A DNA stretch of 64,000 nt from contig NZ_QTSZ01000017.1 in the NCBI RefSeq assembly GCF_003730295.1, forward strand, positions 186,001-250,000, given 5' to 3'. Positions 45,258 to 53,519 of the stretch are shown here, one piece after another. Under the pieces are notes generated by a model that was given only the letters and a program-made list of their open reading frames with translations, was not told where the DNA came from and did not search any database. Each line of letters begins with the position of its first letter. Position 1 is the first letter of the stretch. Origin of the DNA: Ornithinibacillus gellani. GTDB lineage: Bacteria > Bacillota > Bacilli > Bacillales > Amphibacillaceae. The position numbers were made by a program, and so were the translations under genes.

Positions 45258-46313
45258 TTAAGGCTTTGATAAAAAGTTTTGGGTATAATAAAGCTGATAG
45301 GCTCCCACCCCTAAATGTGTATAGCTATCATTCAGCAATGCTTCCCGATGTCCTTTACTATTAAGCCAGCCTTCCATTGCGGCAGGCGCATCTACATACT
45401 GCGCAGCAATATTTTCTCCCGCTGAAAAGTAAAAGACTTCGTTTGCAGCTAAACGCTCCTTCAATCCATCTCCATTTTGACTTTCATGTGAAAAATAATG
45501 ATTCTCAGCCATATCCTTACTATGCAAATAGGCTACTTCTTTCACCGAATCATCCCACTTCAGCTGTGATTTTTTAAAGGAATGTCGCATGACATTGGTA
45601 ATGTCAAAGATTTGTTGCTCCATCCCAGCCTCAACCTTGGCCCACTCCTTTTCGCCAAGCTTTTCCGCAACTAATAACTTTCCACGATATTGCATTTCAT
45701 ATGCCTTATGCTTCACAAGTGTCTCCCCATCCACGACACGTATAGATGATAATTGATTTGTTTCCGTATCAAAATAACATTGGATGAAAAGATTATCCGT
45801 CATTTTTAATAACGGGCGCATCTGTAAATCTTCTTCACTTAATTGAAACTCATAAGAAGAAATTCCCTTTTGGAATGTCACAGCCTGCTCAAATGGTAAT
45901 TGTTTATTTATCTCATCATATGATTGACCGATCTCGATAGGAGATGATTTGATTCCATCTCCTATGGCATAAATCGTCATTACTTTTCCATTTTGGACTC
46001 CAAATTGAATATAAGATTTTTTATGGTCCGTATAAACCCACCACGTATAATCATAGGCGCTTAGATCTTTGCGCACCGGCTTACCTAGCTGTGATTCCAG
46101 CTTGTCCACAGATTCACCCATCCATTGAAAAATTTCACCTGTATAGGTGCTGCTCAGCAATCTCTTTTCAAGCACAGGTTTTTTTGCTAATTCCGTATCC
46201 TTGTAGCTGACATCATGCCCTACTTTTTCCTTTTGATCGTCTCCCATGCTACTCCATAAAAAACCACAGCCTAGTAATAATAACAGTAGTATCCATATCC
46301 ATAATCGTTTCAT
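45258..46313 (-). CDS. ylbC: CAP-domain (SCP-like) protein YlbC
   Basis: An exported 351-residue protein. The N-terminal segment RLWIWILLLLLLGCGF is hydrophobic with a lipobox-like LLGC (Cys16), so it may be a lipoprotein. An N-terminal CAP-associated domain (residues about 55-190) is followed by a CAP domain that begins ITNVMRHSFKKSQLKWDDSV and shows HSKDMAENHYFSHESQNGDG, FSAGENIAAQYVDAPAAMEG and NSKGHREALLNDSYTHLGVG. The function of bacterial CAP proteins is poorly defined. It stands alone upstream of ylbD. Confidence 0.87.
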   Translation of the reverse strand: MKRLWIWILLLLLLGCGFLWSSMGDDQKEKVGHDVSYKDTELAKKPVLEKRLLSSTYTGEIFQWMGESVDKLESQLGKPVRKDLSAYDYTWWVYTDHKKSYIQFGVQNGKVMTIYAIGDGIKSSPIEIGQSYDEINKQLPFEQAVTFQKGISSYEFQLSEEDLQMRPLLKMTDNLFIQCYFDTETNQLSSIRVVDGETLVKHKAYEMQYRGKLLVAEKLGEKEWAKVEAGMEQQIFDITNVMRHSFKKSQLKWDDSVKEVAYLHSKDMAENHYFSHESQNGDGLKERLAANEVFYFSAGENIAAQYVDAPAAMEGWLNSKGHREALLNDSYTHLGVGAYQLYYTQNFLSKP

Positions 46314-46520
46314 AAATGATTCACCCTATCCTATCGAAGTGATACTATTAAATATATGTTTCTTCTTCCTTTCCATGCCTAATAGATGGAATGATATTTT
46401 TTTATTCATATTCTTGCCTACAGCCCGTGGAATGGGGAAACCATGCACATTTCCATTGCAACTTATCCCATTTCGTACTATTATAGTTTTAGTGAGGCAT
46501 AAAATTGTGAGGTGAAAATA

Positions 46521-46883
46521 ATGAGATTAGAAAATCTAGGTATCGAAGACATTCAGATGGATCTTAAACCACTTGACCACATCATGGGTAAACATGCTTT
46601 CATTCGTGCTGGACAGTGGGATTATGAACGTGTCACATATGATTATAAAATTGGTTCATCCGAAAAGAACATTACATATTATATTCGTATTCAAGGCTAT
46701 GCTGTAGAAGGTGATGTCGATAAAGGTGATGCTGTAATTAAGCTTATTACACCACTTCTAGGAAAGCATTACTATCCCCACGGTGTAGAGTATGGCGAGG
46801 AAGAAAACTTTCCAGAAAATTTAATTGAACGTGCCAAAAACTTAGTTTCAAAAGTACAAGAAGAAATTGGCCAATATAAATAA
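46521..46883 (+). CDS. ylbA: YugN-like family protein (YlbA)
   Basis: A 121-residue protein with the YugN-like signature FIRAGQWDYERVTYDYKIG (about residues 29-47), YAVEGDVDKGDAVIKLITPLLGKHYYPHGVEYGE (about 63-96). The family is restricted to Bacillales and has no known function. ATG at 46521 is preceded by GAGGTGA at suitable distance; the GTG three codons earlier is part of that site. It is divergent from ylbC and followed by a hairpin. Confidence 0.87.
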   Translation: MRLENLGIEDIQMDLKPLDHIMGKHAFIRAGQWDYERVTYDYKIGSSEKNITYYIRIQGYAVEGDVDKGDAVIKLITPLLGKHYYPHGVEYGEEENFPENLIERAKNLVSKVQEEIGQYK

Positions 46884-46887
46884 TAGC

Positions 46888-46926
46888 TATCGGCTTCACT
46901 CCAATGAGGGTTGAAGCCGTTTCTAT
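46888..46926 (+). terminator. probable terminator of ylbA
   Basis: CGGCTTCA ... TTGAAGCCG stem followed by TTTCTATTT, just after the ylbA stop. The T-run is interrupted, so efficiency is uncertain. Confidence 0.65.
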
Positions 46927-47071
46927 TTCCGATGATATTTCTTCCATTCCTGTTGGATTGTTATAATAAACATAAAAGTCAATTATCTTCTGTTCAAAAT
47001 ATAGATTTCATGCTATATTTCTTATAAGTATTGAATCCCATTGTGTTCTTGAAAGGAGACATCCAATCGTT

Positions 47072-48130
47072 TTGATCCGTAATATTACCAAACGCCAATG
47101 GACATTAACTATTTTCGCACTATTGTTAATCGTTGGATTATACTTCATTCTACCAATATCTATTCCAATTGTGCTTGCTTTTATTACAGCCTTGATGTTA
47201 AATCCAGTCGTGCGAATGATCCAACAGAAAATAAAAATTAGTAGGAAGAACTCCGTTATAATCGTCTTTTTACTATTCTTATTACTCCTTGGATTCTCTG
47301 GAACATTTCTTGTTACAAAAGCAATTGGTCAGGTCATCAACTTTGTAGAAGATGTACCACATTATTTCAACCAACTAAACCGAATTTATGCGGACTGGGA
47401 AGAAAGCTTTCATCACTACGCCAGCAATCTCCCACCTGAATTTGTAAAACAAGTATCTGAAAGTTTGGAGGATAACCTCACAACCCTTAGTACGACAGCG
47501 AAAGAAAAAATTACGATTGATAAAATCGCAGAACTTGTTTCTAAGGTTCCACAATATTTAATTAGCCTATTGGTATATTTAATTGCATTGTTTTTATTTA
47601 TGCTAGAATTACCAATGCTTAGAGCACGGGCATTTAACCTATTGACTCCTCAAACTGCGGAAAAAGTCACCTTTATGAATGCGCGTTTAACCAATGTAAT
47701 CTTTGGTTTCTGGAAAGCACAGGTACTCGTTAGTTTAATCATATTGGCAGCCTCATTAATCGGTTTATTTATTATTGCGCCAGATGTTGCAATTATTATG
47801 TCACTCGTCATCTGGGTCATCGACATCATTCCGATTATAGGATCAATCATCATCCTTGGTCCATGGGCATTATTTATGTTTCTAGCAGGGAACACAGCAA
47901 TGGGTATCAAGTTGTCCATACTTGCGATTATTCTTTTAGCAATCCGGAGAATCGTAGAACCAAAGGTAATGGGCAAACATATTGGCCTATCCCCTCTTGC
48001 AACTCTAATTGCTATGTTTCTGGGCTTGAAGCTATTGGGGATACTGGGCTTTATCCTTGGACCATTAGTCGTCATTGCATTCACTTCCGCACGAGAAGCA
48101 GGTATCATCCAGTGGAATATCAAGATTTAA
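47072..48130 (+). CDS. AI-2E family (DUF20) membrane transporter-like protein
   Basis: The 352-residue integral membrane protein has an N-terminal pair of helices, an extended soluble loop (about residues 95-160) and a C-terminal bundle of helices with the family motif IDIIPIIGSIIILGPWALF (about 249-267) and VEPKVMGKHIGLSPLATLIA. It resembles YtvI/YueF-type AI-2E family members; actual substrates vary and are not known for this protein. The start TTG at 47072 is tentative: GGAG is 13 nt away, longer than usual. No counterpart sits at this position in B. subtilis. A MITE-like element begins 19 bp downstream. Confidence 0.82.
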   Translation: MIRNITKRQWTLTIFALLLIVGLYFILPISIPIVLAFITALMLNPVVRMIQQKIKISRKNSVIIVFLLFLLLLGFSGTFLVTKAIGQVINFVEDVPHYFNQLNRIYADWEESFHHYASNLPPEFVKQVSESLEDNLTTLSTTAKEKITIDKIAELVSKVPQYLISLLVYLIALFLFMLELPMLRARAFNLLTPQTAEKVTFMNARLTNVIFGFWKAQVLVSLIILAASLIGLFIIAPDVAIIMSLVIWVIDIIPIIGSIIILGPWALFMFLAGNTAMGIKLSILAIILLAIRRIVEPKVMGKHIGLSPLATLIAMFLGLKLLGILGFILGPLVVIAFTSAREAGIIQWNIKI

Positions 48131-48148
48131 TCAATCAACAAAAAAGAA

Positions 48149-48968
48149 CTGGGACACAACGAGTCTCTCACCGTGAAAAAATGGTCATGTTTACCACAAA
48201 TAGAACATGACCGTTTTTATTGTGAATGTATTGGAATGGACAGGAACTGCCCGCAATAAGGCTAATCCTAATTTTTTTTCATAAGGAGCACCTCTGTAAA
48301 TTATGACTAGATACTTTAAATTTATCAGAGTGTGCTCTATTTGTATGTCTACATTTAATTAAGCGGACTCCATCTACGGAGATTCCTACAAGACCAGCCG
48401 TGTCCTAAGGGCTTACAGCCAGTTAATCCGTGATAAAGTGAAACTTCAATCAGGGGGATTTTTGCCCTTCCCCACTGATTGTTAGTTGAACCAATCAGGC
48501 CTTTACTGGCTGTTGCCCTCCACTTACTATTCTTGTAAGCAACAAAAATTATTGATGTGGGGGGCTCACAGCCAGTTAATCCGTGATAAAGTGAAACTTC
48601 AATCAGGGGGGGTTTTTGCCCTTCCCCACTGATTGTTAGTTGAACCAATCAGGCCTTTACTGGCTGTTGAACCCCCACTTACTATTCTTGTAAGCAACAA
48701 AAATTATTGATGTGGGGAGCTTACAGCCAGTTAATCCGTGATAAAGTGAAACTTCAATCAGGGGGGTTTTTGCCCTTCCCCACTGATTGTTAGTTGAACC
48801 AATCAGGCCTTTACTGGCTGTTGCCCTCCACTTACTATTCTTGTAAGCAACAAAAATTATTGATGTGGGGAGCTTACAGCCAGTTAATCCGTGATAAAGT
48901 GAAAAGGAGTGCCAGTAATATTAATTTACTGAAACTCCTTTTGTGTGCTTCATTGGGTTTTGTCCCAG
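48149..48968 (+). mobile_element. MITE-like element, copy A, with perfect 8-bp terminal inverted repeats
   Basis: The element opens CTGGGACACAACGAGTCTCT and closes TTTTGTCCCAG, giving inverted ends CTGGGACA / TGTCCCAG. Just inside lie two terminator-like hairpins: GGTCATGTT/AACATGACC (48183-48212) and AAGGAGTGCCAGTAA/TTTACTGAAACTCCTT (48904-48940). Internal segments (TTTTCATAAGGAGCACCTCTG, TGTATGTCTACATTT, GACCAGCCGTGTCC) align with copy B (14234-14585). A tandem repeat array (48409-48903) interrupts it. There is no transposase gene; a frame at 48355-48648 is an artefact of the array. It fills the gap between the convergent AI-2E gene and ctaM (48131-48982). Confidence 0.8.
48409..48903. repeat. 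second tandem array: three 152-156 bp structured repeats plus partial ends
   Basis: Full units start at 48432, 48584 and 48740, each opening GATAAAGTGAAACTTCAATC, preceded by the last 23 bp of a unit (48409-48431) and followed by its first 11 bp (48893-48903). The 40-bp core is identical to that of the array at 3534-3995. The distal loop differs: CTTACTATTCTTGTAAGC in all three units here versus CTTACAATGCTTGTTATC in the other array. The array lies inside MITE-like copy A. Confidence 0.95.
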
Positions 48969-48982
48969 AATCATTTTTGATA

Positions 48983-49444
48983 TTAAAATCCAAGAATGGC
49001 TTTAATCATGCTAGTTGTTTCGCCACCAGAATAAAATACATACAGAAATAAATAAACCATAATTCCTGTTAAGGCAGTAAAAAACCAGATGATACTTGTG
49101 ATTGGACCAAGTTTCTCATGTTTACTGATTTTTCGTTTATTGGCAAGTACAAGTGTAACAATACCGAATACTGCACCAGTGGTAGACAGGATAATATGAA
49201 AAATTAAAAACAAGGTGTAATAAATTTTCAAATGATCTGGACCGCCGAAACTCGTGTTACCAATAAATATGGTTCTGGAAACATAGATAATAAGAAACAA
49301 CAATGCACTTATAGCCGCTGCAATCATTGTTTTTTTATGTGCAGCCCGCTTTCCCTTTACAATCAGGCGCCATCCAATTGCTATTAAAATTGCGCTAAGC
49401 AATATGAAGAATGTACTAATTGTAGGTAGAATTTGTAAATCCAT
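48983..49444 (-). CDS. ctaM: DUF420 cytochrome oxidase maturation protein CtaM
   Basis: CtaM-family membrane proteins are needed for maturation of haem-A-containing aa3/caa3 oxidase in Staphylococcus and Bacillus. The 153-residue protein has four membrane segments and conserved histidines, including one in GPDHLKIYY and one in FHIILST. GGAGAGG precedes the ATG. It is immediately downstream of ctaG, in a likely ctaC-D-E-F-G-ctaM unit; in B. subtilis the homologue yozB is elsewhere. Confidence 0.88.
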   Translation of the reverse strand: MDLQILPTISTFFILLSAILIAIGWRLIVKGKRAAHKKTMIAAAISALLFLIIYVSRTIFIGNTSFGGPDHLKIYYTLFLIFHIILSTTGAVFGIVTLVLANKRKISKHEKLGPITSIIWFFTALTGIMVYLFLYVFYSGGETTSMIKAILGF

Positions 49445-49495
49445 TTATTCCTCTCCCTGTCCCCCATGAAATATGGAATCATGTTTTATATTTAT

Positions 49496-50404
49496 TTAAT
49501 GTGATTCTGTTATTGCTTCAGTTGGAAGTGGATCAACTTCAAGGCTTTTCTTTGTAAACCATGAGAAGAAGATTTTTCCAATGATAACACCATAAATTGC
49601 TTCTTGAACAATCTTCATTATAATGCCACCCAGCTGCTGGTCGTTCTCTATCGTTAATGGTGAGAACAATTCCGGTCCATTAATATGTGGTGGTAAACCA
49701 CCCAGCACATCACCAGGGACACATAAGGCCATTGCTTGTATCCAAGCACCTTCAGAACTATACGCATCAAATAGTGGATTTGGCGCAAAGATAATCAATG
49801 CACAGGATATGGTAATAATCGCAGCGCTTGCCATGAGATAAGCCATTTTCAACAAGGGCATCATTTCTTGTTTCGCCACAAATGGTCCCACAATCGGCCA
49901 GTACATAATAAACGCTAGAACAAGCAATACAATAGAAATAGATGTATGTGCCATTTGAGATGACTTAGAAAAGTCAAATATAGCCGGCATGTGATATAGC
50001 GAGAATAATATATTAAACATGAGCAGTGCGATTAACGGTTTCGTAACGAAACGAAAAATTGGACGAACAAATCGATTCTCAAGTACTTTTCGCCATATCC
50101 AGACAGGTATCCCTTTGATGATTAGTATTGGAAATACAAAATAGTAGAATACCATCTGCAGCATATGTGCTGACAACATAATGTGAGTCAATAAATCAAT
50201 TGGGGATCCCTTTACAACATATAGCAGTAAAAGGCCTGAATAAAAACAAAGCTGCTGTTTACCTGTTGGTTTGTCATCGCCACCAAACCGATGACGTGAT
50301 GGTCCAGTGATGACAAAATATAAAATTCCAAGTCCAATGATAAAGGACATAAAAATCGGACTCCATAATGCTCTAAAACCAAAAATTTGTAAATCCAACC
50401 ACAT
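49496..50404 (-). CDS. ctaG: cytochrome c oxidase assembly factor CtaG
   Basis: CtaG of Bacillales (caa3-type) is a polytopic membrane protein required for formation of active cytochrome caa3. The 302-residue product has about seven hydrophobic segments, with family hallmarks SPIDLLTHIMLSAHMLQMVF (about residues 64-83) and ALCVPGDVLGGLPPHINGPE. GGAGTG lies upstream of ATG 50402-50404. It is separated from ctaF by 247 bp carrying a terminator, so it may have its own promoter. Confidence 0.92.
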   Translation of the reverse strand: MWLDLQIFGFRALWSPIFMSFIIGLGILYFVITGPSRHRFGGDDKPTGKQQLCFYSGLLLLYVVKGSPIDLLTHIMLSAHMLQMVFYYFVFPILIIKGIPVWIWRKVLENRFVRPIFRFVTKPLIALLMFNILFSLYHMPAIFDFSKSSQMAHTSISIVLLVLAFIMYWPIVGPFVAKQEMMPLLKMAYLMASAAIITISCALIIFAPNPLFDAYSSEGAWIQAMALCVPGDVLGGLPPHINGPELFSPLTIENDQQLGGIIMKIVQEAIYGVIIGKIFFSWFTKKSLEVDPLPTEAITESH

Positions 50405-50612
50405 GATATATCACTCCAAAAAAGCGGATTAGTAACTTCATTATAACGCAAAACAATCGATTGCAAAGCGATTAGATTTGACAATAAATCGAAAAATATT
50501 TAATATTTAGGCTTTATATCCATAGATGATACGTACCTGAAAACCAATGAGATAACACTCTAATCAAAAGCATTTATCCAATTGGAAACCAATTTCATCA
50601 AATATGCAGCAA

Positions 50613-50648
50613 GAAAAAAATCGGGGAAAAATCCCCGATTTTTTTAAA
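50613..50648 (-). terminator. terminator of the cta oxidase operon after ctaF
   Basis: AAAAAATCGGGGA (loop TTTT) TCCCCGATTTTTTT on the minus strand, 4 bp past the ctaF stop; symmetric, so it may act both ways. Confidence 0.92.
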
Positions 50649-50651
50649 AGC

Positions 50652-50975
50652 TTACCACCATGAAATTAATACGAGTCCGCATAGTGTTAGAAATGCTGCC
50701 CATACACCACCATAAATTAATACAGATGGCATTTCATGATCTTTATCTTTCATATGCATGAAATAATAAAATTGGAATGCAACTTGGACCAAAGCAAGAA
50801 TGAACAATACAGGGATTGCAAACATTTTACTCATGGAACCAGTCGCCACAACTACGAATGCAATAAGTGTTAATCCAATCATTAGTGCAAATGAAATAAT
50901 TTGCTTTTTCATTTCTTCTTTATTTTTACGTTTGTTATATGCATTTACTGTGTTGGTATTGGTGTTGTCTGTCAT
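50652..50975 (-). CDS. ctaF: cytochrome caa3 oxidase subunit IV
   Basis: A 107-residue small subunit of the caa3 oxidase with three membrane helices (about residues 24-44, 50-70 and 83-105) and the conserved YFMHMKDKDHEMPS loop. It belongs to the prokaryotic cytochrome oxidase subunit IV family. The start is ATG 50973-50975, after GGTGGG. It follows ctaE by 3 bp and ends the operon at a strong terminator. Confidence 0.93.
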   Translation of the reverse strand: MTDNTNTNTVNAYNKRKNKEEMKKQIISFALMIGLTLIAFVVVATGSMSKMFAIPVLFILALVQVAFQFYYFMHMKDKDHEMPSVLIYGGVWAAFLTLCGLVLISWW

Positions 50976-50978
50976 GCA

Positions 50979-51602
50979 TTAACCCACCTTTCCCATTAGA
51001 TATACAACTGTAAATACAAATACCCAGATGACATCAATAAAGTGCCAGTACAAGCTAAATGTATTGAACTTAGGAGCGTTGTATAAATTTAAACCTCTCT
51101 TCGCATTGCGAATCATCAGCGTGATAATCCAGCAGATACCAAATGTAACGTGTCCACCGTGGAACCCAACCAATGCATAGAAGGCTGAGCCGAATGCTGA
51201 AGAGCGGAACGTAAATCCATACTCCGTAATATAATGCGCAAATTCATATATTTCCAACCCAAGGAATCCCATACCTAACAGTGCTGTAATACCAAGCCAT
51301 AGCATCATTTTCTTAAATTCATTGTTGCGCATATGATACATAGCGTAAACACTTGTTAGTGAGCTGGTTAGGAGCAACATGGTCATAATAAATACTAGAC
51401 CAAGTCCAAACATATCTTCTGAGGATGGGCCACCTGCAGTGGAATCCTTTAATGCTAGATATGTTCCGAATAGACAAGCAAATAAAACTGTTTCACCGCC
51501 AAGAAAGAACCATAAACCCATAAATTTATTTTTACCTTCAAGAGTAGCTCTCTCAGGATGCTGCGGCATTGTTTCTGGATACAAGGAATGATCTTGACTC
51601 AT
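50979..51602 (-). CDS. ctaE: cytochrome caa3 oxidase subunit III
   Basis: The 207-residue protein is a haem-copper oxidase subunit III with five membrane helices. Conserved elements are FMGLWFFLGGETVLFACLFG (helix 1), ALVGFHGGHVTFGICWI and YWHFIDVIWVFVFTVVYLMG at the end. GGGAGG, located inside the 3' end of ctaD, serves its ATG 51600-51602, with a 2-bp intergenic gap, so translation is coupled to ctaD. Confidence 0.96.
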   Translation of the reverse strand: MSQDHSLYPETMPQHPERATLEGKNKFMGLWFFLGGETVLFACLFGTYLALKDSTAGGPSSEDMFGLGLVFIMTMLLLTSSLTSVYAMYHMRNNEFKKMMLWLGITALLGMGFLGLEIYEFAHYITEYGFTFRSSAFGSAFYALVGFHGGHVTFGICWIITLMIRNAKRGLNLYNAPKFNTFSLYWHFIDVIWVFVFTVVYLMGKVG

Positions 51603-51604
51603 AA

Positions 51605-53458
51605 TCAGTCAGCCTCCCTTTCAAGTTCTGCTTTAGGAATATAATAGCCATGATCATCTTTGATGGAGCGATAAATCATGCAACCAAGTGCAAATGCCAT
51701 TCCACCAAATAATGCAATATGCCATAAACTATTATCTGTCTGGTAAATAAAACCAAAACCAGCGATAAAGAATCCTAAAGACATGAGGAAAGGTGTGAAT
51801 GATCCATTTGGCATATGGATATCACCCAATGGCTCTGCAGGTGTCATCTTACCATTTCCTTCTCGTTTTTCAATCCAAAGTGGATCAAGTCCACGTGTAA
51901 GCGGAAGCTGCTTAAAGTTATAGTACGGTGGCGGGCTTGAAGCTGTCGCCCATTCAAGCGTACGTCCATCCCAAGGGTCGGCAGATGCTTTTTCACCCTT
52001 CACTGCTGTGTAAATGATGTTGATTAAAAATACAATCACACCAAAGGACATAAAGAAGGCACCTATCGTACTGATAAAGTTCCCCAAATCAAGCCCTTGA
52101 TCCTCTAGGAATACCCAGTAACGTCGTGGCATTCCCATTAGACCTAGAAAATGCTGAATAAAGAATGTCAAATGGAAACCAATAAAGAATGTCCAGAACG
52201 TTAACTTACCCATTCCTTCATGTAAGATGCGTCCAAACATAAGCGGCCACCAATAATGGAGCCCCGCAAAAATACCAAATACGGTACCACCTACAATAAC
52301 GTAGTGGAAGTGTGCAACAACAAAGTACGTATCATGATACTGATAGTCTGCTACTGCAGAACCTAACATTACCCCTGTCATACCACCAATAGTAAAGGAA
52401 GGAATAAAACCTAGTGACCAAAGCATTGCAGTGTTTATCCGCACGCTTCCTCCCCACATCGTAGCAAGCCAGTTAAAGATCTTAATACCGGTAGGAACCG
52501 CAATTGCCATCGTACCTACTGCGAAAATAGAGTTTGCAACTGGTCCCAGACCTACTGTAAACATATGGTGTGCCCAAACCATAAATCCTAGAAACGCAAT
52601 TAGCATCGTTGCAAAAACCATTGCTGTATAACCGAAAAGACGTTTCTTAGAAAATGTGGAGAACACATCACTAAATAATCCAAATAACGGTAGAATTAAG
52701 ATATAAACTTCCGGGTGACCAAATATCCAGAATAAGTGCTGATAGATAATGGTATTACCACCTAAAGCTACATCAAAGAACGCAGTACCAAACATGCGAT
52801 CAAACATCAATAAGAACAAGTTAATTGTCAATGCTGGAAAAGCAAAGAGAATCAATACACTTGTAATGAATGTAGCCCATGTGAACAAAGGCATACGCAT
52901 GTAAGTCATACCTGGTGCACGCATATTTACAATGGTAGCAAGGAAGTTAATTCCTCCCATTAGTGTACCGGCACCGGCTATCTGTAGACCGGCAATATAA
53001 AAGTCAATTCCATGGCCTGGTGAATCTAATGCTAATGACGCATAAGAGGTCCAACCAGCATCAGGTGCTCCTGTAAACCAACTAATGTTCAATAATAGTC
53101 CACCAAACAAGAACAACCAAAAGCTTAAAGCATTCAAGAACGGAAACGCAACGTCACGCGCACCTATTTGCAAAGGCATCGCAGCGTTCATTAATCCGAT
53201 GATGATCGGCATGGCCGCCAAAAATATCATCGTTGTTCCGTGCATGGTAATCATTTCATTATAAAAACCTGCGCTAATAAAGTCGTTTTCAGGTTTAATC
53301 AACTGAATTCGAATTACAACAGCTTCAAGTCCACCAAGTAAGAAAAAGAAGCCGCCGCCAAATAAGTACAAATGTGCAATCTTCTTATGGTCAACTGTTG
53401 TTAAATAATCCCATAAAAAGGCGCCGAAGCTTCTCTTTTGAGTAGCTGCTATACTCAC
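51605..53458 (-). CDS. ctaD: cytochrome caa3 oxidase subunit I
   Basis: Subunit I holds haem a and the haem a3-CuB centre that reduces O2 and pumps protons. The 617-residue protein has 12-14 membrane helices. Ligands visible are the His of MITMHGTTMIFLAAMP (helix 2), the His-Tyr cross-link pair in FGHPEVYILILP, the CuB histidines in WAHHMFTVG, and HDTYFVVAHFHYVIVGG (helix 10). The start is GTG (53456-53458) behind GGGAGG. Subunits are encoded in order C, D, E, F. Confidence 0.98.
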   Translation of the reverse strand: MSIAATQKRSFGAFLWDYLTTVDHKKIAHLYLFGGGFFFLLGGLEAVVIRIQLIKPENDFISAGFYNEMITMHGTTMIFLAAMPIIIGLMNAAMPLQIGARDVAFPFLNALSFWLFLFGGLLLNISWFTGAPDAGWTSYASLALDSPGHGIDFYIAGLQIAGAGTLMGGINFLATIVNMRAPGMTYMRMPLFTWATFITSVLILFAFPALTINLFLLMFDRMFGTAFFDVALGGNTIIYQHLFWIFGHPEVYILILPLFGLFSDVFSTFSKKRLFGYTAMVFATMLIAFLGFMVWAHHMFTVGLGPVANSIFAVGTMAIAVPTGIKIFNWLATMWGGSVRINTAMLWSLGFIPSFTIGGMTGVMLGSAVADYQYHDTYFVVAHFHYVIVGGTVFGIFAGLHYWWPLMFGRILHEGMGKLTFWTFFIGFHLTFFIQHFLGLMGMPRRYWVFLEDQGLDLGNFISTIGAFFMSFGVIVFLINIIYTAVKGEKASADPWDGRTLEWATASSPPPYYNFKQLPLTRGLDPLWIEKREGNGKMTPAEPLGDIHMPNGSFTPFLMSLGFFIAGFGFIYQTDNSLWHIALFGGMAFALGCMIYRSIKDDHGYYIPKAELEREAD

Positions 53459-53519
53459 AACTTATACCTCCCTTAATAATCATCCATCCAGAATATATTA
53501 TTTCTATATTAATTTACTG

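Noticed and set aside
47650-48123. 157-residue minus-strand open frame antisense to the AI-2E gene
   Set aside because: Mirror of a hydrophobic coding frame; no ribosome-binding site and no family resemblance.
48355-48648. 97-residue minus-strand open frame with internally repeated peptide LIEVSLYHGLTGC
   Set aside because: It is a translation of the tandem DNA repeats: the peptide repeats because the units do, it has no ribosome-binding site, and the same units at 3534-3995 are not open.
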